Of a stretch of DNA of 64,000 nucleotides, positions 25,780 through 34,360 are shown piece after piece (the first letter of the stretch is position 1; each line of letters opens with the position of its first letter). The stretch spans positions 1-64,000 of the forward strand of contig CAMZJA010000007.1 of NCBI GenBank assembly GCA_947307415.1, read 5' to 3'. The notes beneath the pieces were generated by a model. The model worked only from the letters and a program-made list of their open reading frames with translations. It searched no databases and was not told where the DNA came from. Source of the DNA: an uncultured Bacteroidales bacterium. Lineage in GTDB: Bacteria; Bacteroidota; Bacteroidia; Bacteroidales; F082. The translations under genes and the position numbers were made by a program.

Positions 25780-28167
25780 ATGAAAAAATTCTCTGATAAC
25801 CTTATCAAAATCCTATCTCTTGGTATAGGTCTCGCCATCGGCATCGTGCTGATTGCCAAGGTGTGCTTCGAATTGTCATACGACAGTTTCTATAAGGATG
25901 TTGACCGTATATATCTCATCAAGGCGGAAACAGTTTTGGGCGACAAACAAGACGATTTCGACCAAATCAGCGGCGCTGTTGCACCAGGCTTCAAGGCCGA
26001 GGTGCCTGGCGTTGAGGAGGCAACTCGCGTTGTCATAGGCACCCGTGATTTAAACTATCTTGACGAAGAGAAAAACCTGGTGTTCAAATGTAAGACGCTC
26101 ATAGCCGACACCTGTTTCTTTAAGGTGTTCTCACGACCCATCATCGCCGGAGATATCGTTAAAGCATTGAGTAACAAGGATAATATCGCTGTATCGCGTT
26201 CTTTTGCAGAAAACGTTGGAGGAGTGAATGAATGTCTCGGCAAGGTTATTTTGAATGAAAACCGTCCTGAAAAATTCATTATTGAGGCGGTTTTTGAAGA
26301 TTTTCCGGAGAACGGAACGTTTTCATTCGGCATAGTGAAATCGCTGGAGCTTTATCAAGCTGCATCAAGAGACAACTGGGTGTTCAACGATATGTATACC
26401 GGCTATGTAAAACTGCAGGAAGGCGTTGACCCCAACTCGCTTGACGAGGCTATCTATAAAATGCAGACAACCCATCAGGACTTTGAAAAACTGAAGACGC
26501 AGATAGGCTACCAAGTGCGCTATCACCTTGCTCCATTCGACAAACTGCACACGTCTGACACTGAGGTGCATAGCAAAGTGATTGTTCTCGGTATTGTGGC
26601 TTTCCTGTTGCTTTTTATAAGCATGATGAATTATATTCTTGTTGTGGTGTCAGCGATGATGAAACGCTCGAAAGAAATAGGCATACGCAAATGTTATGGT
26701 GCTGGAGGACGTGAAATTTATGTGATGCTGACAAAAGAAGCTGCAGTGCATATCGCATTGGCTTTGTTGCTGGCCGTAGTGCTTATCCTTGCAGGAAACA
26801 ATTTGGCGCTCAATCTGTTGGGCACATCGTTCACCACTACTCTCATCGGACCGAGCATCCGTATGGTTGTGGCGGTTATTGTCCTGATATTTGTGATTTC
26901 GGTTATTGTGCCTGGAATTCTTTATACGCGAGTTCCTATTTGGAAGGCTATCCAAAACTTCAGCATGAACATGCGCCATTGGAAGCTGTTCCTTTTGAGT
27001 CTGCAGGTGGCAGTAAATGTGTTTATAATGGCTATGTTGCTTGTGGTTACTGGGCAATACGAATATCTTGCCAACGAAGATTTGGGATATAATTACAAGG
27101 ATTTGTATTACATCGATATGAGCACCGTCAAGACACGCGATTTGGTGGTTAATAAGCTTAATGCCATGCCTGAAGTTGAAGGCGTGGAGGCTTGTGCGAT
27201 TTTGCCGTTCCAATATGCTGAAGGCAATGTGGTGCAAAAACCTGTTGAGAGAACAACTTTGGTGCAACTCGCTGACGGTTCATATGTATCGGATGGTTTT
27301 TACAATCTGATGGAAATTCCTTTCATTGCCGGAACCTATCCGACTGATTCGTTGCAGGTGGCGGTCAGCGAAAGTCTCATCGAGAAAATGATGGAGTTTG
27401 AGGATTGGAGCGACGGCGCTGTTGGGAAACAGATTTTAATATCTGACCATAGTTATTTCTATGATGGTAAAAGTCTGCATATCGAGCCGCTGACGATTTC
27501 GGGCGTTTATCGCAACATCCGTATTGGCAGCGCCCTCGATCCGAACCTGAAACCAAGTTGCTATTTCCATGGCGACCTATACAGCGGCACCAAGTTTGAT
27601 GGTGTGTTTTTTGGTAAAACCAGCCTACATCCGATGCGTTATCTGTTGGTTAAAGTGCGTCACGCTGATAAAAAGATAAAAGACCGCATCCAAGATGTAG
27701 TTAATGAGGTTACGGAAGGAAATAAACTTGAGGTGAAGCTTTATTCCGACGAAGTCCGTGCCCAGTATGCCGACAACCGCAAGATGCGAAACACCATATT
27801 TGTGGGAGCGTTGTTCGCAATTTTCGTGTCGCTTATCGGTTTGATAGGCTATGTTATTGATGAGTTGAACCGCAGAAGCAAAGAGATTGCGTTGAGAAAA
27901 GTGCATGGTGCAATGTCGAGCGAGATAGTGAGGATGTTCACTCTGGAGATTCTGAAGCTGTCATTAGTTGCTGCTGTGTTGGGTGCTGTCGGTGCGTTTT
28001 TCGCTTCCCGCAGCTGGCTCGAGCAGTTCGCTTTCCGCATCGGCCTCTCGCCATGGTATTTCATCGGCGGCGCAGTGATAGTCCTGACAATTGTGGCTAT
28101 CGTAGTGGCCTTCAGCAGCAGTAAAATCTCAAAAATGAATCCTGTTGAATCATTGAAAAAAGAATAA
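25780..28167 (+). CDS. ABC transporter permease, FtsX/MacB type (permease 3)
   Basis: 795 residues, same duplicated FtsX plan: helix at 8-27, FtsX block from about 265 (RSKEIGIRKCYGAGG), linking helix (WKLFLLSLQVAVNVFIMAML), C-terminal block (RRSKEIALRKVHGAMSSEI). Residues 1-47 differ from permease 2 at one position, and both share SGAVAPGFKAEVPGVEEATR; later parts diverge, mainly in the periplasmic domains. The promoter regions of the two genes are also near-identical. The next permease follows after 2 bp, so permeases 3 and 4 are co-transcribed and may form a heterodimer (inference). Confidence 0.9.
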   Translation: MKKFSDNLIKILSLGIGLAIGIVLIAKVCFELSYDSFYKDVDRIYLIKAETVLGDKQDDFDQISGAVAPGFKAEVPGVEEATRVVIGTRDLNYLDEEKNLVFKCKTLIADTCFFKVFSRPIIAGDIVKALSNKDNIAVSRSFAENVGGVNECLGKVILNENRPEKFIIEAVFEDFPENGTFSFGIVKSLELYQAASRDNWVFNDMYTGYVKLQEGVDPNSLDEAIYKMQTTHQDFEKLKTQIGYQVRYHLAPFDKLHTSDTEVHSKVIVLGIVAFLLLFISMMNYILVVVSAMMKRSKEIGIRKCYGAGGREIYVMLTKEAAVHIALALLLAVVLILAGNNLALNLLGTSFTTTLIGPSIRMVVAVIVLIFVISVIVPGILYTRVPIWKAIQNFSMNMRHWKLFLLSLQVAVNVFIMAMLLVVTGQYEYLANEDLGYNYKDLYYIDMSTVKTRDLVVNKLNAMPEVEGVEACAILPFQYAEGNVVQKPVERTTLVQLADGSYVSDGFYNLMEIPFIAGTYPTDSLQVAVSESLIEKMMEFEDWSDGAVGKQILISDHSYFYDGKSLHIEPLTISGVYRNIRIGSALDPNLKPSCYFHGDLYSGTKFDGVFFGKTSLHPMRYLLVKVRHADKKIKDRIQDVVNEVTEGNKLEVKLYSDEVRAQYADNRKMRNTIFVGALFAIFVSLIGLIGYVIDELNRRSKEIALRKVHGAMSSEIVRMFTLEILKLSLVAAVLGAVGAFFASRSWLEQFAFRIGLSPWYFIGGAVIVLTIVAIVVAFSSSKISKMNPVESLKKE

Positions 28168-28169
28168 AA

Positions 28170-30554
28170 ATGAGCAGTTACCTTAAATTCCTATCCCGCA
28201 ACAAGCTTTATACCGCCATCGAAGCCGTGGGTCTCATCGTTTCCATTGCCTTCGTCATCTTGATTGGCAATTATGTGTATCAGCAGTATTCCGTCGCTTA
28301 CGGAAACCCAAACGGCAAACGCATCTATGCCGTTGGAAACCAGAACTATCTCTCGCTTTCGTGGTGGGACAAGGCCGTCTTCGAGGCCGAACTTCCCGAG
28401 GCTGAGGCTGTGTGCCGCATCAGCAATGCCGATGATTGCGGTAATGTCACCGTTGGAGATGAACATATCAATGCAACCGTCACTGAGGCCGACCCCGAAC
28501 TCTTTGAACTCTTCCCCAGCATGACTTTGCTCGGTGGCAGTTTGGACGAGTACTGGCTCAAAGGACATTGCCTCGTTTCCGAGGGTCTCGCCAATCGGGC
28601 TTTCAATGGAGACGCCATCGGCAAACCTATCACAATCACCTATTTTGATGAAAAAATCGAAAGCTTGGTTTGCGGTATCTTCAAGGATGCCGAGAACTCA
28701 ATGGTACCTAACACTGATGTACTTCTCAATCCCGAGTTCGATGAGTTGTACGAACATGAAAGTCAAGTGCCCTTCAGCTCCATCGGCTCGTATATGACTT
28801 TGATAAAAGTCCACGAAAATACTGATCGAGAGGAGTTTGCAAAAAAGGTTGAAACGGTGGGGCTGCCGCATTATTCCGGAAGATTTGTGTCATCTTTGCC
28901 GATTTACAACTTGCCAGAGGTCTTTTTCTCCGAAAACCAGTGGATGTTCAAGAAAGGCAACAAATCGATACTGCAAATGCTGACCGTGGTCGTGTTGCTG
29001 CTGTTGCTTTCGGCCATTTTCAACTATATCAATCTCAACATGGCCCTTTCGGGAAAACGCGCCAAGGAGATGGCCACGCGCCGACTTCACGGTGCCACCA
29101 AAGGCAATATCGTCATGAAGTATATCATTGAATCAGTGGTGTTTACGGCAATTTGTTTTGTCTTGGCTTTCTTGCTGGCCTACGCCTTCCTCCCGATGAT
29201 GAACGACTTGCTGAAGGGCGTCTCAGGTGGTGAAATGGGCATCGATGCGCCGTTTGAGCAGTTCGTTGCCATCCGCTTTGATTGGTCGGCAAGCATCGTG
29301 GCGGCCTATCTTGCGGCCATTGGGCTGATAGGTGCCTTGGTGGGCATCGCTCCATCCGCCATTGCCTCACGTTTCGAGCCGATTGATGTGGTGCGCGGCA
29401 CCTATCGCTTGAAGACGAAAAAGGTGTTCAGTAAGGTGTTTATCGTATTCCAAAACACCATCACGGTAGTCCTCATCGCCATGGCGCTGCTGATGGAGGT
29501 GCAGATGCGCCACATGATGAACCGCCCCATCAACATGCGCTCCGAGGGTTTGTATTCACTTCAATCTTGGGCGAAGGAGTATTCCGATTTGGCACCGCTC
29601 ATCAATCGTTTGGAAAAGATTCCGGATGTGAAGTCGGTGGGCTATGGTCGTGGTTTTGCGGGTCAGTTGAACATGGGTACCAGTGTCGAAACACCCGAAG
29701 GCGAAACGGTGAATATACAACTCATCCTTTGCGACGAGACCTATTTCAACATGCTTGATTTGCAGGTCGTTGAAGACCGTGGCGCACGCACCAATTCGGT
29801 GTGGATGTCGAGGACATTGGCCGAAAAACTCGCTTTGAACGATTCGACAGCACAGTATTATCCCCGACGGATGCGTATCAATGGCACGCGTCCCGAGACC
29901 GTGGGTGGCATTTATGAGGACATCCCGACGCGCTCGGCTTCGGCTTCCGAGCCTAACCAGTTTTCGGCAATCATCATCGCCAAAGACGAGGACTTGATAT
30001 GGGGCAACGGCGTGATGGTTGATGTTTCAGGAGATTACAAGGAAACCGAAAAAGTCATTATGCAGGCCTATGCCGACTATTCCGAGGAAAAGAACGGCAC
30101 CTACGTTGAGCCGGCGCAAAACGGCTATGTGAAAGACCTGATTAATGTGTCACTCCAGCCCGCAAAGATGGCCATGCGCTTACTCGAACTGTTCATGCTA
30201 CTTTCGGTATTGATTTCCTTGCTCGGTCTTGTCGCCATGAGCACGTATTACAGCGAGCAAAGCACCAAGAGCATCGCCGTGCGCAAGGTGTTCGGCAGCA
30301 ACGTCCGCCGCGAGTTGTGGCGCACGGTGAAGGACTACATGGTTTTGGTTGGCATCGCGGCGCTCATCGGCATCCCGCTCGCCGTCTGGTTCTGCGGCCG
30401 CTACCTGGATCGCTTCGCCTACCGCATCAACCACTACGGCTGGATTATCGCTGTGGCGGTAGTCCTCGGCGTGCTAATGGCGTTTTTGTCGGTTTTATGG
30501 CAGACATTAAGAGCTGCGAGGACTAATCCAGCGGAGGCACTGAAAAAAGAATAA
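28170..30554 (+). CDS. ABC transporter permease, FtsX/MacB type (permease 4)
   Basis: 794 residues. N-terminal helix (YTAIEAVGLIVSIAFVILIG), periplasmic domain, FtsX block (KRAKEMATRRLHGATKGNIV), linking helix (VFIVFQNTITVVLIAMALLM), second periplasmic domain and C-terminal block (EQSTKSIAVRKVFGSNVRRE). It is the most distant of the four permeases, lacking the N-terminal signature shared by permeases 2 and 3. The first FtsX coupling segment reads ATRRLHG instead of the usual GxRKxxG. Start 2 bp after the previous stop implies translational coupling. The ABC ATPase gene follows 191 bp downstream. Confidence 0.9.
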   Translation: MSSYLKFLSRNKLYTAIEAVGLIVSIAFVILIGNYVYQQYSVAYGNPNGKRIYAVGNQNYLSLSWWDKAVFEAELPEAEAVCRISNADDCGNVTVGDEHINATVTEADPELFELFPSMTLLGGSLDEYWLKGHCLVSEGLANRAFNGDAIGKPITITYFDEKIESLVCGIFKDAENSMVPNTDVLLNPEFDELYEHESQVPFSSIGSYMTLIKVHENTDREEFAKKVETVGLPHYSGRFVSSLPIYNLPEVFFSENQWMFKKGNKSILQMLTVVVLLLLLSAIFNYINLNMALSGKRAKEMATRRLHGATKGNIVMKYIIESVVFTAICFVLAFLLAYAFLPMMNDLLKGVSGGEMGIDAPFEQFVAIRFDWSASIVAAYLAAIGLIGALVGIAPSAIASRFEPIDVVRGTYRLKTKKVFSKVFIVFQNTITVVLIAMALLMEVQMRHMMNRPINMRSEGLYSLQSWAKEYSDLAPLINRLEKIPDVKSVGYGRGFAGQLNMGTSVETPEGETVNIQLILCDETYFNMLDLQVVEDRGARTNSVWMSRTLAEKLALNDSTAQYYPRRMRINGTRPETVGGIYEDIPTRSASASEPNQFSAIIIAKDEDLIWGNGVMVDVSGDYKETEKVIMQAYADYSEEKNGTYVEPAQNGYVKDLINVSLQPAKMAMRLLELFMLLSVLISLLGLVAMSTYYSEQSTKSIAVRKVFGSNVRRELWRTVKDYMVLVGIAALIGIPLAVWFCGRYLDRFAYRINHYGWIIAVAVVLGVLMAFLSVLWQTLRAARTNPAEALKKE

Positions 30555-30574
30555 TTAATCTCACGCAGAAATAG

Positions 30575-30695
30575 CGGAAACAGCAGAATCTGACCTACGC
30601 GAGATCCGATTGCTTAGCAATCAAATTCAAATGTGGAAGAAAAATAAGGAAGATAAAATCTGCGAGTTCAGCGAGATCTGCGAGAGACAAAAATA
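30575..30695. repeat. Degenerate intergenic repeat between permease 4 and its ATPase
   Basis: TCACGCAGAAATAGCGGAAA and ATCTGCGAGTTCAGCGAGAT form imperfect inverted arms around a small hairpin GATTGC-TTA-GCAATC. Related CGCAGATTTCACAG sequence is seen near 1370. No gene in this gap. Confidence 0.45.
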
Positions 30696-30745
30696 GGAAT
30701 AATATTTTTAAATTTTGAATGTTAAATCTTTAAATAATTTAAACT

Positions 30746-31426
30746 ATGATTAAAGTAGAAAACCTCACAAAGATCTTCCGCACGGAAGAGATTGAAACCC
30801 TGGCGCTGAATGGCGTTTCATTTGAGATTAACGACGGCGAGTTTGTTGCCATCATGGGACCTTCGGGCTGCGGAAAATCAACGCTGCTCAACATTTTGGG
30901 CTTGCTCGACAACCCTTCGGAAGGAAAATACGAGCTGCTCGGTCAGCAGGTGGGCGACCTCAAGGAGAAAGACCGTACCAAGTTCCGCAAAGGCAACATC
31001 GGCTTCGTGTTTCAGAGCTTCAACCTCATTGACGAACTGAACGTGTATGAGAACATCGAGCTGCCGCTGCGCTACATGAACATCGGTGCCACCGAGCGCA
31101 AGGAACGTGTGACAGCCATCATGAAACGCATGGCGATATCGCACCGCGCACAGCATTTTCCGCAGCAGCTGTCGGGCGGTCAGCAGCAGCGTGTGGCAAT
31201 AGCCCGCGCCGTGGTAGCCAACCCGAAGCTCATCCTCGCCGACGAGCCTACCGGTAACCTCGACTCGAAAAACGGCAAAGAAGTGATGGAACTCCTGACC
31301 GACCTCCACAAAGAAGGAACCACCATAGTGATGGTGACCCACTCGCAGCGCGATGCCGGCTATGCCGACAGAATCATCAATTTGTTTGATGGAAAGATTG
31401 TTGAGGACGTGCTGCAGGAGTTGTAG
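30746..31426 (+). CDS. ABC transporter ATP-binding protein, MacB/LolD type
   Basis: 226 residues, complete: Walker A GPSGCGKST (about 39-47), Q-loop VFQSFNLI, signature LSGGQQQR (about 139-146), Walker B LILADEPTGNLDS, and the switch His in VTHSQ. The match is to the LolD/MacB/FtsE group that energises FtsX-type permeases. It is the only ABC ATPase in the window, against four permeases, so it probably serves several of them. It lies downstream of permeases 3 and 4 in the same direction; whether the sigma-54 transcript reaches it is not visible. Confidence 0.95.
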   Translation: MIKVENLTKIFRTEEIETLALNGVSFEINDGEFVAIMGPSGCGKSTLLNILGLLDNPSEGKYELLGQQVGDLKEKDRTKFRKGNIGFVFQSFNLIDELNVYENIELPLRYMNIGATERKERVTAIMKRMAISHRAQHFPQQLSGGQQQRVAIARAVVANPKLILADEPTGNLDSKNGKEVMELLTDLHKEGTTIVMVTHSQRDAGYADRIINLFDGKIVEDVLQEL

Positions 31427-31430
31427 AAAT

Positions 31431-31492
31431 CTTGGAAAAGTGTCAAAATATAGGCAAAAACACCTTGGAAAAGTGTAAAATTGTTATCTTTG
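31431..31492 (+). promoter_or_regulatory. Promoter with direct-repeat operator before the T9SS LRR gene
   Basis: CTTGGAAAAGTGT occurs at 31431 and 31464, 33 bp apart. The second copy supplies the TTG of the upstream promoter element, 17 bp before the -7 box TATCTTTG (31485-31492). ATG 31514 follows. Confidence 0.6.
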
Positions 31493-31513
31493 CGCATTGA
31501 AAGTCAAATTGTT

Positions 31514-33133
31514 ATGGCAAAAAGAATATATATCCTACTTGCACTTCTATTGATGATATGCGTCACAGCTTCTGCTTACGATTTTGAGGCAGTTTGTTCA
31601 ACTGGGCAGACGCTTTACTATAACATCAATGACGATGGCATTTCCGTAACGGTTACTTATCCGTACTATGACGGGCAATACAGCTATTATTCCGGTTATG
31701 AAATGCCCCAAGGTGATTTGACGATACCTGATAGCGTTGCATACCAAAATAACATGTATGCTGTTACAGCAATAGGTCCTAATGCGTTTAAAAGTTGCTA
31801 CACTTTAGGGGCAGTCACTCTACCGAACACGCTGATTGAAATAGGCGCACATGCATTCCATGGCACAAACACGAACGGATATGGACATCATCTCGTAATT
31901 CCCGATGCTGTGGTTTCTGTAGGCGACCAAGCTTTTTATAGTGTTTCCGTACATGAACTTACTATAGGAAAATCCGTGCAAAACATGGGATATCGGGCTT
32001 TCGATTGCAGTAATATGGAAATTATACATTACAATGCAACCAATTGCAATGACTTGACTTCGGTAGCCATTGGTTCTGGAAGGAATATCAATACACTCAC
32101 TATTGGTGAAAATGTGGAATATATTCCAGCAAAGTTATTTTATTGTTTTGACAGACTTGCTTGCGATGTTGTCATTCCGAATTCTGTGATTAGCATAGGA
32201 GAACAGGCTTTTTTTGATGCCAATATTACGTCCGTGGTTATTGGAGATGGCGTCGTTGACATTGGAGCGTGGGCGTTTTACAATGCCCATTATCTAACAA
32301 GCCTCACATTGGGAACCGGCCTGAAAACTATACAAGAAAGCGCGTTTTTCGATTGTAATATTGAGGGCAAGTTGGAACTCCCGGATTCCCTTGAGGTTGT
32401 CGGCTATGCTGCTTTCTATGGTAACAATTTCACATCGGTACATATTGGACCTTGTGTCAGTTTATTAGATTCACAGGCGTTTATGAGTTTTGATTTACAA
32501 TCGGTTGTCATTGAAGCGACGGTGCCACCACTTATCGGCGGGCATACCTTTGGCTATTATACAACCACTATTCATGTGCCATGTGCGTCACTTTGCGATT
32601 ATCTCTCCATTCAATCATCCAATCAATATTGGGCTAATTATACAAACATCACGGCCATTTTTCCATATCAGATAACAGTAGAGAGTGCCAATGAGCAGAT
32701 GGGGTACGCCTATGTCACCCAAGAGCCCGATTGTTGTAACATTAAGGCATGGGTCAGAGCATACCCAAGACCAGGTTTTGAGTTTGATTGCTGGAAGTTG
32801 GACGGTGTTATTGTTTCGACCGAAGAGATTTTTGGTATTAATGTGGCTGAGGATATGCAACTTGTGGCTTATTTCAAGGTTTATGACGGAATTGAAGAGG
32901 ACTATAATAATAGTTCCAAATTAAAGGTTTATCCCAATCCTGCTAAGGATTTCGTGCGAATTGGAGGCATTGAACTCTTCGAAGTGCAGATTTATAATGC
33001 ACTTGGTCAGCTGGTAAAGACGGTGCATGGGACGAATGAGATTGATGTAGAAGGATTGCCGCAAAGCGTTTATATGCTGCTTATAAGGGATGTTGAAGGG
33101 AGGAGATTTAAGACACGAATTCAAAAAGGTTGA
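31514..33133 (+). CDS. T9SS-sorted BspA-like leucine-rich repeat protein
   Basis: 539 residues. Signal peptide (MAKRIYILLALLLMICVTASA), then BspA-type (LRR_5) repeats through about residue 350: repeated motifs such as LPNTLIEIGAHAF, IPNSVISIGEQAF and IGDGVVDIGAWAF. A C-terminal region ends in a T9SS sorting domain (VYPNPAKDFVRIGGI, VQIYNALGQLVKTV, RRFKTRIQKG). Such proteins are exposed on the surface and often bind host or dietary components, which is not provable here. Start at ATG 31514; an in-frame TTG at 31481 would include the promoter. Confidence 0.88.
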   Translation: MAKRIYILLALLLMICVTASAYDFEAVCSTGQTLYYNINDDGISVTVTYPYYDGQYSYYSGYEMPQGDLTIPDSVAYQNNMYAVTAIGPNAFKSCYTLGAVTLPNTLIEIGAHAFHGTNTNGYGHHLVIPDAVVSVGDQAFYSVSVHELTIGKSVQNMGYRAFDCSNMEIIHYNATNCNDLTSVAIGSGRNINTLTIGENVEYIPAKLFYCFDRLACDVVIPNSVISIGEQAFFDANITSVVIGDGVVDIGAWAFYNAHYLTSLTLGTGLKTIQESAFFDCNIEGKLELPDSLEVVGYAAFYGNNFTSVHIGPCVSLLDSQAFMSFDLQSVVIEATVPPLIGGHTFGYYTTTIHVPCASLCDYLSIQSSNQYWANYTNITAIFPYQITVESANEQMGYAYVTQEPDCCNIKAWVRAYPRPGFEFDCWKLDGVIVSTEEIFGINVAEDMQLVAYFKVYDGIEEDYNNSSKLKVYPNPAKDFVRIGGIELFEVQIYNALGQLVKTVHGTNEIDVEGLPQSVYMLLIRDVEGRRFKTRIQKG

Positions 33134-33193
33134 TTTATTTATTTTTAAATTATTTTTTTTAGGTAATTTTATTTTGGTAAAAAATATTTTTCT

Positions 33194-33201
33194 TATCTTT
33201 G
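33194..33201 (+). promoter_or_regulatory. Promoter -7 box of the ATPase/two-component operon
   Basis: TATCTTTG (TAnnTTTG consensus), with TTGG 17 bp upstream and ATG 33221 about 20 bp downstream. Confidence 0.6.
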
Positions 33202-33220
33202 CGCAAAAATATTGATTATT

Positions 33221-34357
33221 ATGGTAGATAGTTTAAATCCGTTCGTTGTATCGGGCAAAATTCCGCAGGAATATTTTTGCGACAGAGTTGAAGAAGCGGC
33301 ACAACTGGAAAAATCGCTCCGCAATCAACTGAATGTGGTGCTGACATCGTCGCGCCGTATCGGGAAAACAGCATTGGTAGATTTTGTCTTCGACAAGCCA
33401 GAAATCCGCGATAATTATATCACAATTTCGGTGGATATTCTTCATACAACCTCATTCCGTGAGTTTATTCTGACATTGGGCACCGCGGTTTTCGAAAGCG
33501 TGGCGACACGCAGCGTAAGACTTCGTAAACAATTTGTTACAATACTAAAATCGCTTAGCGCAAGTTTTGGATACGACCCTATTTTGAACGTTCCGACATT
33601 TGACGTGAGATTGGGTGATGTTCAAAATCCGGAATATACACTTGCTGAGATTTTCCATTATCTTGAATCAGTTAATAAACGATGCCTTGTCGTAATTGAT
33701 GAATTTCAGCAGATTGTATATTATCCTGAAAAAAATGTAGAAGCCATACTTCGCACACATATTCAGAAATTGTCGAACGCAAACTTTGTCTTTTCAGGAA
33801 GCCGTCGCCGTATGATGGAAGAAATATTCTTTTCATCGAAACGGCCGTTTTACCAAAGTGCAAAAGCTTTAAGGCTTGAGCCGATTGATCATGATATCTA
33901 TCTCGATTTTGCGACAAATAATTTCGAGAAATCTGGCAAACACATTACACCTGAAGCTTTTACACACGTTTATAATACGTTTTGGGCTGTTACTTTCTAT
34001 ATACAACGAATTATGAAGGACGCTTTTGCGGAAACTAGTGTTGGTGCTACATGTGATATCAATATGGTAAAACAACTCATTGAAGATTATATTGATGAGA
34101 ACGACTCACGCCTTCGTGAACAACTATCTTTTATCACCGAGTCACAGAAAGAGCTTCTCTATGCGATTCATGCAGAGCAACATGTGCAAAGCATAACTTC
34201 ATCAGAATTCAACAAAAAATATCGTCTTCGCTCACCGAGTTCAACGCAATCGGCTTCTATAAAGTTGCTGGAATACGACATGATTACTCGTAAAGAGAAG
34301 ATATATTCCATTTCCGACCCATTATTTAACTTATGGCTTGACAGGAAAAATGTATAG
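33221..34357 (+). CDS. AAA ATPase of the ATPase_2/archaeal type (ATPase 3)
   Basis: 378 residues. N-terminal NPFVVSGKIPQEYFCDRVEE, Walker A SSRRIGKT (about 45-52), Walker B CLVVIDEFQQI, then FSGSRRRMM, and a C-terminal winged-helix-like region (ITSSEFNKKYRLRSPSSTQS) ending FNLWLDRK. This is the ATP-binding family common in Bacteroidota and archaea, distinct from ATPases 1 and 2. The response-regulator gene begins 3 bp after its stop, so ATPase 3, the regulator and the kinase form one operon. That link suggests a part in signalling or in control of the exporter, but no function can be read. I start at ATG 33221, not the TTG at 33212. Confidence 0.85.
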   Translation: MVDSLNPFVVSGKIPQEYFCDRVEEAAQLEKSLRNQLNVVLTSSRRIGKTALVDFVFDKPEIRDNYITISVDILHTTSFREFILTLGTAVFESVATRSVRLRKQFVTILKSLSASFGYDPILNVPTFDVRLGDVQNPEYTLAEIFHYLESVNKRCLVVIDEFQQIVYYPEKNVEAILRTHIQKLSNANFVFSGSRRRMMEEIFFSSKRPFYQSAKALRLEPIDHDIYLDFATNNFEKSGKHITPEAFTHVYNTFWAVTFYIQRIMKDAFAETSVGATCDINMVKQLIEDYIDENDSRLREQLSFITESQKELLYAIHAEQHVQSITSSEFNKKYRLRSPSSTQSASIKLLEYDMITRKEKIYSISDPLFNLWLDRKNV

Positions 34358-34360
34358 ATT

